From assembly GCA_018716485.1 (NCBI GenBank), contig DVJY01000071.1:35622-99621 (forward strand): a DNA stretch of 64,000 bases, in the 5' to 3' direction. Shown piece after piece: positions 36,198 through 44,553 of the stretch; the first letter of the stretch is position 1; each line of letters starts with the position of its first letter. The translations under genes and the position numbers were made by a program. The stretch is from Candidatus Scybalocola faecipullorum (GTDB taxonomy: Bacteria > Bacillota > Clostridia > Lachnospirales > Lachnospiraceae). Below the pieces are notes generated by a model. That model was given only the letters and a program-made list of their open reading frames with translations, was not told the DNA's origin and ran no database searches.

Positions 36198-36799
36198 CTT
36201 TGATCTCCTTTCGTCATTTTTATAAAAGCATCACAGAAAATATCCGCCATCTCATGATACCCTTCTCTGACCGGATGTACGCCGTCTGCATACCATCTCA
36301 TCATATGTCTTTCTGACATACGCTGTGAATATTCTTTTTGAAAATCTATACAAATCAGCTGTTCTTCGGTGCAAAAGTCTCTGATTTTATCCGCCAGTAT
36401 TTTGATATTTTCCTGAGTCTGTTCAGGAGATTTCCGACAAAACCAAAATTGACCCACCATCGATGTATCTATTTCCAACGGTGTGCCAAGCATGACGCAA
36501 ATTCCGGATTTTCCTGCTTTCAGCACCATCGCTTCTATATTTTCAAAAGCCGACTCTGCCGAGGCGCCCATCAAAATATCATTTGAACCGCCCAAGATTA
36601 CTGCCGCATCGGGATGATTTAAAATGACATCGTCGTAAAAACGCAGGCTCATCTCCGCTGTCGTCTCGCCATTGACACCACGGTTAATGCACTGGATTCC
36701 AAGTCGTCTGCCTGCTATGAACGGCCATGCATCTTCTGTATAAGCGCCGTATCCATAGGTCAGACTATCCCCAATACATACAATTCTATTCAATGCCAC
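36194..36799 (-). CDS. SGNH/GDSL-family hydrolase
   Basis: Esterase-like hydrolase. The nucleophile Ser is in block I VCIGDSLTYGYGA, block II Gly in RGVNGETTAEM, block III Asn in ILGGSNDILMGA, and block V Asp/His in YADGVHPVREGYHEMA. Length 201 aa, no signal peptide, so intracellular. GTG start with GGAGGGAAAAAT upstream. First gene of the run leading to pdp, MBL protein, ansA and YitT. Substrate unknown (lysophospholipase or carbohydrate esterase activities are common in the family). Confidence 0.87.
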   Translation of the reverse strand: MALNRIVCIGDSLTYGYGAYTEDAWPFIAGRRLGIQCINRGVNGETTAEMSLRFYDDVILNHPDAAVILGGSNDILMGASAESAFENIEAMVLKAGKSGICVMLGTPLEIDTSMVGQFWFCRKSPEQTQENIKILADKIRDFCTEEQLICIDFQKEYSQRMSERHMMRWYADGVHPVREGYHEMADIFCDAFIKMTKGDQR

Positions 36800-36859
36800 A
36801 TTTTTCCCTCCTTGCCGTAATTTTATTGTAACATTTTTTCTTTAAATTTCATATGCACT

Positions 36860-36923
36860 AAAAAAGGCAGTGCCAATCATAATCACAGAGTGCCTCTGCA
36901 CCTTCTTATGATCCGCAACTGCC
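36860..36923 (-). terminator. Terminator after the L,D-transpeptidase gene
   Basis: Extended hairpin with outer arms GGCAGT/ACTGCC and inner arms ATCATAA/TTATGAT, followed on the minus strand by TTTTTT. Confidence 0.75.
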
Positions 36924-36930
36924 TGCTCTT

Positions 36931-38316
36931 TTAGTAAATCAGCACCGGCGTGCCGATTTCAATATTTTCATAAATTTGCTGAACTTTATCATATGGCGTG
37001 TTCACACAGCCGTGGGAACCATTATTATAGTAAATCGTACCGCCATAGGTGGAACGCCAGCTGGCATCATGAATGCCATATAAATTACCGATAAACGGCA
37101 GCCAATAAGAAACTTTTGACTCATATGGATCCTCTGCAGATGTACCAACCAATGTTTGGTTTCTCGCCTTATTTAATAACTTATACGCACCTGTCGGTGT
37201 TGAATAACCTTTATTCAGCGTACCTGTAACTACATCTGTCTCTACTAAAATACTGCCGTTTTTATAAAACCACATATGCTGCTGATTGATACTGATTTCA
37301 ATATATGTATCACCGATTTCGTTGCCTTCCCATGTAGGCGCTGTCGCATCGTAAATCGCCTCGCGTTCCACATCTTCCCCCGCCTGTAATTCTTCAATAA
37401 TCTTTGAAGTTTCCGCTTCGACGTCAATCGACCAGCCGAGTGTTCCCGACAATTCTACAATGCTGCCTCCGGTCGTCTTAAATTCATGAGGTTCGCCCCA
37501 TGTCTGATACTTATCCTCAATTTGTTCCATATAGGATCGTACTTTTTCTTCATCGATATCTATACTTCCGTCTTCATTTTGAACGAGAAATGTCTCAGAT
37601 ACCGATGAATCGATGACTTCCTGATCCGGCCCGATATTCAGCGTAATCGTCGCTTTGGTCAAGTTTTTAATCGGCGCGATTTCTTCCTGAAATTCTTCCG
37701 AATCTTCGGTAATTTCCGGACTTTCATAACAGCCTGCCTCGTCAATATCCAATGATGTCTGACCGTCAGCAATTGCCTCGCTTACAGCGTCATACAGCCG
37801 GTCAATATTTACTTTATTACCTTCAACTTCAGAAACAATCTTTATGCCGTCAGAAAAATCCACATAAGCGTTTTGAGGCTCAACAACCCCTTCTGTCATG
37901 CATTTTAAATTTTCCAGCGTCTGGCGCAGCTTTTCTTCATCGAAACCGTGCCCGCCTTCAACAGTATATGTATCTCTTCCCGACATATGCGCCAGCCAGA
38001 GCCAGCCGCCCTGCTGTTTTTTAATATCTTCAATGCCTTCATAAACGATTTTATGTCCGATATCACTGCCGGAAAGAACTTCTTCTTTCCCATCCCTTTC
38101 TATCACCGTAAATGTATAGTTATTGTGGGCCGCTTCCAGTGACGCTTTAGCTTCACTGACCGTTTGATTTGAAAAATCAATGTCATTGATCCATGTTCCC
38201 GGATAAAATCTGTCCATATAATAAATTGAAACTATAATATATGCCATTGCAATCAGCATCAACGGGATTACTGTAATTAATAAAACACTCCTGATTCTTT
38301 TTTTTCTTTTCTTCAT
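36931..38316 (-). CDS. L,D-transpeptidase (YkuD) with PG-binding domains
   Basis: Membrane-anchored peptidoglycan cross-linking enzyme. Residues 12-34 are an uncleaved signal anchor. About 45-290 hold PG_binding_4-type repeats (GTWINDIDFSNQTVSEAKASL, YVDFSDGIKIVSEVEGNKVN). The YkuD domain occupies about 335-461, with IEISINQQHMWFYKNGSI at its start and the catalytic Cys in NNGSHGCVNTPYD; the upstream His is in YGIHDASWRS. Length 461 aa is normal for the Clostridial type. It makes 3-3 cross-links or attaches proteins to peptidoglycan. Confidence 0.93.
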   Translation of the reverse strand: MKKRKKRIRSVLLITVIPLMLIAMAYIIVSIYYMDRFYPGTWINDIDFSNQTVSEAKASLEAAHNNYTFTVIERDGKEEVLSGSDIGHKIVYEGIEDIKKQQGGWLWLAHMSGRDTYTVEGGHGFDEEKLRQTLENLKCMTEGVVEPQNAYVDFSDGIKIVSEVEGNKVNIDRLYDAVSEAIADGQTSLDIDEAGCYESPEITEDSEEFQEEIAPIKNLTKATITLNIGPDQEVIDSSVSETFLVQNEDGSIDIDEEKVRSYMEQIEDKYQTWGEPHEFKTTGGSIVELSGTLGWSIDVEAETSKIIEELQAGEDVEREAIYDATAPTWEGNEIGDTYIEISINQQHMWFYKNGSILVETDVVTGTLNKGYSTPTGAYKLLNKARNQTLVGTSAEDPYESKVSYWLPFIGNLYGIHDASWRSTYGGTIYYNNGSHGCVNTPYDKVQQIYENIEIGTPVLIY

Positions 38317-38387
38317 TTGTTGTAACCGCCTTAATCTATATCAAAAAATATGAACTATGTTTATTAGTACTCCATACCGATGTTACC

Positions 38388-38416
38388 ATTTTAGTATACA
38401 TAAATATGATTGACAA
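38388..38416 (-). promoter_or_regulatory. Predicted promoter of the L,D-transpeptidase gene
   Basis: TTGTCA (38411-38416), 17-nt spacer, TAAAAT (38388-38393) on the minus strand. The -35 overlaps a plus-strand TTGACA, but no good plus-strand -10 follows at standard spacing. Confidence 0.5.
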
Positions 38417-38547
38417 GTTGTTTTTATTTTCTTTAGAAAATATTACAATTTCTTAAATTTAACAAACATTCTCGGGATATTTTTTTTAAGTTCCGGCAAC
38501 ACTACATCTGTAGCTACAAAAACATCTATGGAAAAGGAGATTTTATC

Positions 38548-38706
38548 ATGGAAAAAAATCCTAGCATTGCATGTTCAATCAAAGAGTGCCGCCACCATTC
38601 AGATTGCTGTGATTTCTGCACACTTTCACAGATCAAAGTCGGTACTCACGAAGCACATCCAACCAAATGTGAATGTACAGACTGTGAATCTTTTGTTTTG
38701 AAATAA
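38548..38706 (+). CDS. DUF1540-type Cys-rich small protein
   Basis: 52-residue protein, not overlapping other genes, with AAAGGAGATTTTATC before the ATG. It has seven cysteines in a pattern matching DUF1540: ACSIKEC, SDCCDFCTLSQIKVG, then KCECTDCESF. DUF1540 proteins are common in spore-forming Firmicutes and are thought to bind metal through the cysteines; the function is not established. It stands alone between the L,D-transpeptidase and the YhaN-like gene. Confidence 0.8.
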   Translation: MEKNPSIACSIKECRHHSDCCDFCTLSQIKVGTHEAHPTKCECTDCESFVLK

Positions 38707-38769
38707 TTCACAGCATCTGCATCTATCCACGAACAATCCACAATTTTCGACGTCAAAAAACAACATTTT

Positions 38770-38785
38770 GTGTATAGTTATACAC
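38770..38785. promoter_or_regulatory. Palindrome beside the DnaA-box cluster
   Basis: GTGTATAGTTATACAC is an inverted repeat with 7-bp arms and a 2-nt centre, 4 nt before the first DnaA-type box. Possibly a protein-binding site; the binder is unknown. Confidence 0.45.
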
Positions 38786-38789
38786 TATT

Positions 38790-38822
38790 TGTGGATAAAT
38801 TGTGGATAACTTATGTGGATAA
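38790..38822. promoter_or_regulatory. Cluster of three perfect DnaA-box sequences
   Basis: TGTGGATAA, the complement of the consensus DnaA box TTATCCACA, occurs at 38790-38798, 38801-38809 and 38814-38822, all in the same orientation. Two weaker copies on the other strand (CTATCCACG near 38723-38731, CAATCCACA near 38734-38742) lie about 50 nt away. dnaA and dnaN are not adjacent. Confidence 0.6.
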
Positions 38823-38825
38823 CAC

Positions 38826-38853
38826 AACAGCGTGCCCTCATCGGCACGCTGTT
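38826..38853. terminator. Hairpin between the DUF1540 and YhaN-like genes
   Basis: AACAGCGTGCC/GGCACGCTGTT, an 11-bp perfect stem, located between convergent genes. T-tracts on either side are weak, so it may be a low-efficiency bidirectional terminator. Confidence 0.55.
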
Positions 38854-38861
38854 TGCCTGTT

Positions 38862-40634
38862 TTATAAACTTTCCAGATCAATATAATTGTAATCATATCC
38901 AAGCTGTTCCAATAAATCAGCCTCCCTGTGATGGCATGTAAACATAACCAGCTGTCCATGATGATTTTGTACGAGCCACTGAATCATATGCTTCAGTCTC
39001 CGGTCATCATAGTAGGCAAATGTGTCATCCAAAATAAGCGGCATATTCTGATCGCCGAAAATCAATTTTCCCGCACACAGGCGCAGAGCAAAAAAAAGCT
39101 GTTCAATCGTCCCTTCGCTCAGCCGCTCAATGGGAATCTGCTGTTTGACACCGTCCATATGGATTGTCAATTTCTCGTCAATATAAAAATTTCTTTCTGT
39201 ATGCTTGCTGACAATCGTATTAAAAATCTGGGATGCTTCTTCATTCAGATGAGTACCGAATGTCTGATGGATTTCTCCCGATATTTCCTGAATCGCCTGC
39301 TTGGCCAATGCCAGTGCCTTCAAATCCTTTGTATCTTCTTCCGACTGTTTTTGTATATATGACCATTGTTCACGGAGTTTAATTAATTTTGCCTGCTGTT
39401 CATCCTGATGTTCCTGTTGAAGCATGAGCTTTTCATGAGTTCTCGCCAGCATTTCATGCTGCTCCATCAGAGTTCTCATTTTTTGGGAAATCTCCTCAAA
39501 CTGCGCAGGGGCCATCATATCTTTGCCGTATTTTTTTATATATGGCGACAACTGTTCTGAAATCTGGCGCATCGCCTGTTCATAAGCTTGCACATTTTGT
39601 GTCTGCTGCCTGTATACAGGTTTTTTAAAGGAAGTTTTTGCCAGCCCGACGATGGCTGATGCAAGCATTAACCCGGTCAGTGCCTTCATCCAGAATAAAT
39701 CAAGCTTAAAAAACAGCTGAATTCCCATAAACATCACCGCAAGCAGTGTCATATACAGGAAAAATCTAAAGCCGCCCTGAATCAGAAAATAATGTTTTGC
39801 TTTCTGTTCTTTTTCCTGATTTTTCTGCCGTTCTTCACTGAGCGCGCGCGACTTGGCCTGATATTGCTCGATCAGCGCCCGTCCTTCCATCCGCTCACGG
39901 CGCTCCCGGTTTTGAATACGTGTCATCTGCTCTCTCAATCCGGCAATCTGCTGTTCAAGCGCTTCTGTCTCCTGTCCGGCCTGTGTCAGCTGTTCATGGA
40001 TTTTTGCTTCCTGAGACTGATCAGAATCAAGCTTATCCATCTCGTTTTTAATATGTTCGGCGCCGCCGCTGTTTATCCGGCGTCTGATCTGCCGTTCCTG
40101 ATCTGTCAGTATCTCCATCGCCGCCCCGATATCCACACTTTCATCTTTGCTCATAGATATATTGGCCATATAGCTCTGCAGGGAAGATGCAAATTTATCA
40201 TCGATACGGCTGCCAAGCTGACGGATACTGACCGTATTTTTGTAGTTAGCCTCCGTCATTCCGGGAATAAGGCTTTCCAGCGTCCCGCCGTCTGTGAAAA
40301 TTTCTCTGCCCACCGTTTCATCAAAAATATGGACAGCGGTGTCTTCTTTATAAAAATTCCGGTAAATCCGGTAAATATGCCCTTCATGCTCCAGATAGAT
40401 GATCCCCTCGTAATTGCGGCCCTCCTGCCATGGCTGAAATCTGGTATAATCATCTTTGGCGGCAGCTTTGCCTCTGCCTCTTTGTATGCCGAACAGCATC
40501 GCCTGAATAAAATGATGTACTGTCGATTTACCCGCTTCATTGCCGCCGTAAATAATATTAATCCTGTCTGACAGTTCAAAGGATTTATGATGAAATTTTC
40601 CGAAATGTTCCAAATTCAATGATTTTATAATCAT
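38862..40634 (-). CDS. YhaN-like SbcC/Rad50-type ATPase
   Basis: SMC-like ATPase partner of the exonuclease encoded just upstream. The N-terminal part has Walker A in IIYGGNEAGKSTVHHFIQAM. Long coiled coils cover about 180-260 and 355-450. Between them two hydrophobic stretches (FLYMTLLAVMFMGIQLFF, ALTGLMLASAIVGL) suggest membrane association, as in Bacillus YhaN. The C-terminal half has signature LSEGTIEQLFFALRL and Walker B MPLILDDTFAYYD. Length 590 aa is much shorter than canonical SbcC. Together with the YhaO-like nuclease it probably processes DNA ends. Confidence 0.85.
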   Translation of the reverse strand: MIIKSLNLEHFGKFHHKSFELSDRINIIYGGNEAGKSTVHHFIQAMLFGIQRGRGKAAAKDDYTRFQPWQEGRNYEGIIYLEHEGHIYRIYRNFYKEDTAVHIFDETVGREIFTDGGTLESLIPGMTEANYKNTVSIRQLGSRIDDKFASSLQSYMANISMSKDESVDIGAAMEILTDQERQIRRRINSGGAEHIKNEMDKLDSDQSQEAKIHEQLTQAGQETEALEQQIAGLREQMTRIQNRERRERMEGRALIEQYQAKSRALSEERQKNQEKEQKAKHYFLIQGGFRFFLYMTLLAVMFMGIQLFFKLDLFWMKALTGLMLASAIVGLAKTSFKKPVYRQQTQNVQAYEQAMRQISEQLSPYIKKYGKDMMAPAQFEEISQKMRTLMEQHEMLARTHEKLMLQQEHQDEQQAKLIKLREQWSYIQKQSEEDTKDLKALALAKQAIQEISGEIHQTFGTHLNEEASQIFNTIVSKHTERNFYIDEKLTIHMDGVKQQIPIERLSEGTIEQLFFALRLCAGKLIFGDQNMPLILDDTFAYYDDRRLKHMIQWLVQNHHGQLVMFTCHHREADLLEQLGYDYNYIDLESL

Positions 40635-40647
40635 ACTGCCCGCTCCG

Positions 40648-41700
40648 TCACCGTGAATTTAATAGTGCATGCAGTCCCATATACAGGGCTTTTTTCTTCA
40701 TAGCTTCATCTTCCTGAAGACTGCTGATCTTTTTAATATACATCCCGATAATATTGTCTTTGTTTTGCCTGTACAGCAGATCAAAGTCATAATCCGGCTG
40801 TGTTTTGTTTTCTACTTCCGCAATATTGCCAAGACGTGTCAGCGCCTGAATATCAAACTTTAAATCCGGGTCACTAAAACCAGACAAAACAACTTTATAT
40901 ATATGTTCTGTTCCGTTATTTTCTATAGCCTCTCTGACAATATCCACAACCATCGACCATGGCATATTGCCATCCATGCGCACCGGAAGATGGATATAAC
41001 TGCGCTTTGCAAACGGCACAAACTGTATGTGCATCTGTCCATCCTGCCATGTGCCTGAAATATAGCCATGACTGCCGGTGTCATTTTTATCAATCGGTTC
41101 AAGCGCGCCCGAATACGCCATCCGATCCGTCCTGAGAATCTCCGGTTTATGGATATGTCCAAGCGCCACATAGTCAAATCCCGCATCTGCCAACCGGTTA
41201 AACTGAATCGGTATATGCTTTTCGTCGCCCCCATGGGCCAAAAGTATATGGCAGCCTTCACGGTTCGACGGACGCACCTGATCGTACAGCGGCTGTGTGA
41301 TCTCATAATTTTCGTAGCTTAAACCGTAAATATAGACTGACTCTGATTCAAAATACAGGCAGGACATCTGCTGCTGCCGGAAGAAAAAAACATTCTCCGG
41401 CCACTGAAAATCTCTGTAGTAGGAATGCGCGCCAATATAATCATGATTGCCGGCAATGACCACGACTTTGACAGGGTTTATTTTTTCAAATTGATAGCTG
41501 ATTTCTTTCAATTCTCTTTTTAACGGCTGCCTGTGGAATAAATCGCCGGCAATCAGCACGAAATCCACCTGCTGTTCTTTTGCCGTCTGCAAAACACGGT
41601 AAAAACTGTCCCATATCTCACGCTCACGCGCACCGGCCCACGGCTTTCCCTGATCCGGGCAGGCGCCCAGATGCACGTCAGCGATATGTATAAACTTCAT
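40648..41700 (-). CDS. YhaO-like SbcD/Mre11-type DNA exonuclease
   Basis: Calcineurin-fold phosphoesterase with all nuclease motifs: FIHIADVHLGA, LIAGDLFHRQP, VVIAGNHDYIG, LLAHGGDE and VALGHIHKPE, which supply the two-metal Asp/His/Asn ligands. Length about 350 aa. The start at 41700 has CCGGAGGTGGATCAG upstream; a GTG three codons earlier overlaps that site. It is first of a two-gene operon, 13 nt from the YhaN-like ATPase. The leader contains three compact hairpins in series. Confidence 0.88.
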   Translation of the reverse strand: MKFIHIADVHLGACPDQGKPWAGAREREIWDSFYRVLQTAKEQQVDFVLIAGDLFHRQPLKRELKEISYQFEKINPVKVVVIAGNHDYIGAHSYYRDFQWPENVFFFRQQQMSCLYFESESVYIYGLSYENYEITQPLYDQVRPSNREGCHILLAHGGDEKHIPIQFNRLADAGFDYVALGHIHKPEILRTDRMAYSGALEPIDKNDTGSHGYISGTWQDGQMHIQFVPFAKRSYIHLPVRMDGNMPWSMVVDIVREAIENNGTEHIYKVVLSGFSDPDLKFDIQALTRLGNIAEVENKTQPDYDFDLLYRQNKDNIIGMYIKKISSLQEDEAMKKKALYMGLHALLNSR

Positions 41701-41735
41701 CTGATCCACCTCCGGAAAACTTGATTATATATAAA

Positions 41736-41790
41736 CCCTGCGCAGCAGGGCAAAGCGGCGATGCCGCTTTAGATTGCACTTTGTGCAATC
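41736..41790 (-). repeat. Array of three triloop hairpins in the YhaO-like leader
   Basis: Three perfect inverted repeats in direct succession, each with a 3-nt loop and separated by one base: 41736-41750 (6-bp stem CCCTGC/GCAGGG), 41752-41770 (8-bp stem AAAGCGGC/GCCGCTTT), 41772-41790 (8-bp stem GATTGCAC/GTGCAATC). The last abuts the promoter -10, so the array should form the first part of the transcript. Confidence 0.75.
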
Positions 41791-41819
41791 ATTATATCAC
41801 GCACAACTCCACATTGCAA
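41791..41819 (-). promoter_or_regulatory. Predicted promoter of the YhaO/YhaN-like operon
   Basis: TTGCAA (41814-41819), 17-nt spacer, TATAAT (41791-41796) on the minus strand. The -10 and its surroundings are shared with the 4.9-kb element. Confidence 0.6.
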
Positions 41820-41902
41820 ACATTTGTTCTGGTTTTATTTCATAAATCATTTTTCAGGAATTCCTTTCCCGTTGATCCTATGCCATATTTTCTAAAAAAC
41901 AG

Positions 41903-41968
41903 ATGCGGCTGCCTCCCGAAGATGATAAAATAAAGACATCTCATCAATGTTTTGGGAGGAAGCCGCAT
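41903..41968 (+). promoter_or_regulatory. Inverted repeat that would hide the lipoprotein ribosome-binding site
   Basis: ATGCGGCTGCCTCCC (41903-41917) is complementary to GGGAGGAAGCCGCAT (41954-41968) except for one mismatch, with a 36-nt loop. The second arm contains the GGGAGG ribosome-binding site and the first two bases of the start codon at 41967. Confidence 0.6.
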
Positions 41969-42341
41969 GAAAAAATATCGAATGTTTATTTTTGCTTTGG
42001 CATTTATTTTATGTCAACTTTTCGGCTGCAGCCGCCAGAGTATGAATGATATCATTGAAAATCAGCCAAGCGTTCACGGCGTAATCACCCAAGTCCATGA
42101 TACTTACATCATGATTGACTTAGAATCAGAGAGTTATCCTGATAATTCTGCCTGTACTGTATCTTTAGATGTGGAAAACAGCGACGGCTTATACAGTCCG
42201 ATGACTGTCGGCGATGAAGTCGTTGTTTATTTTGACGGTCTGATCGCCGAAACTTATCCGCTGCAGATTAACAATGTCTATGCGATCACACTGAGGACGC
42301 CTGCCAATAGACCGCCGTCTGCTGCTGTACCAAATACTTAA
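41967..42341 (+). CDS. Small predicted lipoprotein
   Basis: 124-aa exported protein, not recognised as a named family. MKKYRMFIFALAFILCQLFGC is a lipoprotein signal (20 residues of it suffice to see the lipobox ending QLFGC at Cys 21). The mature part (GVITQVHDTYIMIDLES, VGDEVVVYFDGLI, INNVYAITL) is beta-rich and has the look of a small OB-like fold, as in some DUF3221-type proteins. GGGAGG precedes the ATG but lies in a long inverted repeat. It stands alone and is followed by a hairpin at 42401-42437. Confidence 0.7.
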   Translation: MKKYRMFIFALAFILCQLFGCSRQSMNDIIENQPSVHGVITQVHDTYIMIDLESESYPDNSACTVSLDVENSDGLYSPMTVGDEVVVYFDGLIAETYPLQINNVYAITLRTPANRPPSAAVPNT

Positions 42342-42400
42342 ACTGATCAACGACAGCGGCATCTAACGATTTTCTCTGACAATCTTTGTGCCTATATTAA

Positions 42401-42437
42401 AAGGCGCCGCCGCATCTTTTCGATACGGCAGCGCCTT
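42401..42437. terminator. Bidirectional terminator-like hairpin
   Basis: AAGGCGCCGCCG (42401-42412) pairs with CGGCAGCGCCTT (42426-42437) apart from one mismatch, between the lipoprotein gene and the convergent 156-aa gene. A T-rich run follows on the minus strand. Confidence 0.65.
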
Positions 42438-42471
42438 AAATATCTTTTTCAATTTTAATTCTAAAATACTT

Positions 42472-42942
42472 TTAAAATCCTCCTTGATTGTAAGCTTTGG
42501 TTATCACATAAGACGGTTCATAGTATGCACTACTGTTATAATTATCAATAATATCGCATATTTCATCGTTGTATACCCGAATCATCCCATCAATATAATC
42601 TTCCTCCGGCTGTAGTGTAGACAAAATCAACCGCATATACACTTTTCCCATCTGTATTTCTGATGGAATTTCCTCCACCAATCCATGATCAACCATAGTT
42701 ATATCGAAATCTCCCGCTTCCAATCCATAGATTTCAATCCATTCATCTTCGATTTTCATCGGATTTTCGCAATGCAGCACATTTGCAAGACTAATCAGAC
42801 GTTCCCACTCATCTTTTGATATCGAATTAACGACATATTTATTTTTCTGATGTAATTTTCTCGCTACACGCTCAATCATGTAGCACAAGAAATAAAGATC
42901 ATTCTCTGTAACCTGTTCATCCGGAAAAAATTTATTTGTCAT
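42472..42942 (-). CDS. Hypothetical protein, 156 aa
   Basis: Acidic, soluble protein without signal peptide or membrane segment; I do not recognise the family. The N-terminal part (VTENDLYFLCYMIERVARKL) is helical, and the C-terminal half has many acidic residues. Located downstream of asnS with a terminator between, so it probably has its own promoter. Coding appears real: a compact frame between two terminators, no overlap with other genes. Confidence 0.65.
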   Translation of the reverse strand: MTNKFFPDEQVTENDLYFLCYMIERVARKLHQKNKYVVNSISKDEWERLISLANVLHCENPMKIEDEWIEIYGLEAGDFDITMVDHGLVEEIPSEIQMGKVYMRLILSTLQPEEDYIDGMIRVYNDEICDIIDNYNSSAYYEPSYVITKAYNQGGF

Positions 42943-42967
42943 AATGAATAACTCCCTTCTGTGATTG

Positions 42968-43007
42968 TCAAAAATGGCGCTGCTATGAATTCACATGCAG
43001 CGCCATT
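42968..43007 (-). terminator. Terminator after asnS
   Basis: 12-bp perfect stem AAATGGCGCTGC/GCAGCGCCATTT (42971-42982, 42996-43007) followed on the minus strand by TTTTTGA. Confidence 0.88.
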
Positions 43008-43035
43008 TGCCAGTTTCTTATAATTTCAATATTCT

Positions 43036-44427
43036 TTACAGATCACAGTTATTTACTGTTCTCGGGAACGGAATCACGTCACGGATATTGGACATACCTG
43101 TCAGATACATCACGCATCTCTCAAATCCCAAGCCATAGCCTGCATGGCGGACAGAACCGTATTTTCTCAGATCAAGATAGAAATCATAATCTTCTTTCTT
43201 CAACCCAAGTTCTTCCATACGCTTAACAAGCTTATCATAATCGTCCTCTCTCTGGCTGCCTCCGATGATCTCACCGATGCCCGGCACAAGCAGGTCCATA
43301 GCTGCAACCGTCTTGTTGTCATCATTAAGCTTCATATAAAATGCCTTAATTTCCTTCGGATAATCCGTTACAAATACCGGACGTTTGAAAATCTGCTCTG
43401 TCAGATAGCGCTCGTGCTCTGTCTGAAGATCAACGCCCCATTCCACTTTATAATCAAACTTATCATTGTTTTTCTTAAGCAGTTCAATCGCTTCTGTATA
43501 AGTTACATGGGCAAATTCGGAAGTTGCCACATGATTCAGACGATCGATCAGTCCCTTATCTACAAACTGGTTGAAAAACTTCATTTCTTCCGGTGCGTTT
43601 TCCATCACATAGTTGATGATATACTTCATCATGCTTTCCGCAAGATCCATGTTGTCCTGAAGATCCGCAAACGCGATTTCCGGCTCGATCATCCAGAATT
43701 CTGCCGCATGCCGCGTTGTGTTGGAGTTTTCAGCACGGAATGTCGGTCCGAATGTATAAATATTTCTGAATGCCATCGCAAATGTCTCGCCGTTTAACTG
43801 GCCGCTGACAGTCAGGTTTGTCTCTTTTCCGAAGAAATCTTCTTTATAGTTTACAGAACCGTCTTCATTTTTAGGCACATTGTTTAAATCCAACGTTGTC
43901 ACCTGAAACATCTCGCCGGCGCCTTCGCAGTCGCTGCCTGTAATGAGCGGTGTGTGTACATATACAAAATCTCTCTCCTGAAAGAACTTGTGGATTGCAT
44001 ATGCGATCAGAGAACGCACTCTGAATACCGCCTGAAATGTATTTGTTCTCGGTCTCAAATGGGAGATTGTTCTCAAATATTCAAATGTATGACGCTTTGG
44101 CTGAAGCGGATAATCCGGTGTAGACGGACCTTCAACGGTCACCTCTGACGCCTGAATCTCAAAAGGCTGTTTTGCTTTCGGTGTTGCCACAAGGATACCT
44201 TTAACAATCACAGAAGCGCCCACATTTAATTTACAGATCTCATCGAAATTATTTAATTTATCACCGTAAACGACCTGAAGTGTCTGAAAATAAGTACCGT
44301 CATTAATTACGAGAAACCCGAAAGTTTTAGAATCTCTGACGTTGCGGATCCATCCGCCGATTTCAACTTCTTTGTCGATGTAAAGTTCAGTATTCTTGTA
44401 CAATTCTCTCACAGTTGTCAGTTTCAT
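43036..44427 (-). CDS. asnS: Asparaginyl-tRNA synthetase
   Basis: Class IIb synthetase. N-terminal OB-fold anticodon-binding domain ([22 protein letters not shown]), then the catalytic core: [45 protein letters not shown] (motif 2; cited here only by its Arg and Glu residues) and [20 protein letters not shown] (motif 3). Length about 463 aa. Start at 44427 with GGAGG and 9-nt spacing; an ATG two codons earlier is too close to it. Transcribed from the promoter at 44498-44526. Confidence 0.95.
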   Translation of the reverse strand: MKLTTVRELYKNTELYIDKEVEIGGWIRNVRDSKTFGFLVINDGTYFQTLQVVYGDKLNNFDEICKLNVGASVIVKGILVATPKAKQPFEIQASEVTVEGPSTPDYPLQPKRHTFEYLRTISHLRPRTNTFQAVFRVRSLIAYAIHKFFQERDFVYVHTPLITGSDCEGAGEMFQVTTLDLNNVPKNEDGSVNYKEDFFGKETNLTVSGQLNGETFAMAFRNIYTFGPTFRAENSNTTRHAAEFWMIEPEIAFADLQDNMDLAESMMKYIINYVMENAPEEMKFFNQFVDKGLIDRLNHVATSEFAHVTYTEAIELLKKNNDKFDYKVEWGVDLQTEHERYLTEQIFKRPVFVTDYPKEIKAFYMKLNDDNKTVAAMDLLVPGIGEIIGGSQREDDYDKLVKRMEELGLKKEDYDFYLDLRKYGSVRHAGYGLGFERCVMYLTGMSNIRDVIPFPRTVNNCDL

Positions 44428-44497
44428 GACCATTTTCCTCCATCTTATTTTATTTTAAACAGCATACGGCTGCTGCCTGAATGCTGCAAGTATTATT

Positions 44498-44526
44498 AAT
44501 ATACCCGCAAATCCATGTTTTGTCAA
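44498..44526 (-). promoter_or_regulatory. Predicted promoter of asnS
   Basis: TTGACA (44521-44526), 17-nt spacer, TATATT (44498-44503) on the minus strand. No T-box sequence was seen in the short leader, unlike proS. Confidence 0.7.
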
Positions 44527-44553
44527 TTTTTATTCCCCGGATTTGCAGTAAAA

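Noticed and set aside
38724..38822. Chromosome replication origin
   Set aside because: dnaA, dnaN, rpmH and gyrase genes are not nearby; only a box cluster can be claimed.
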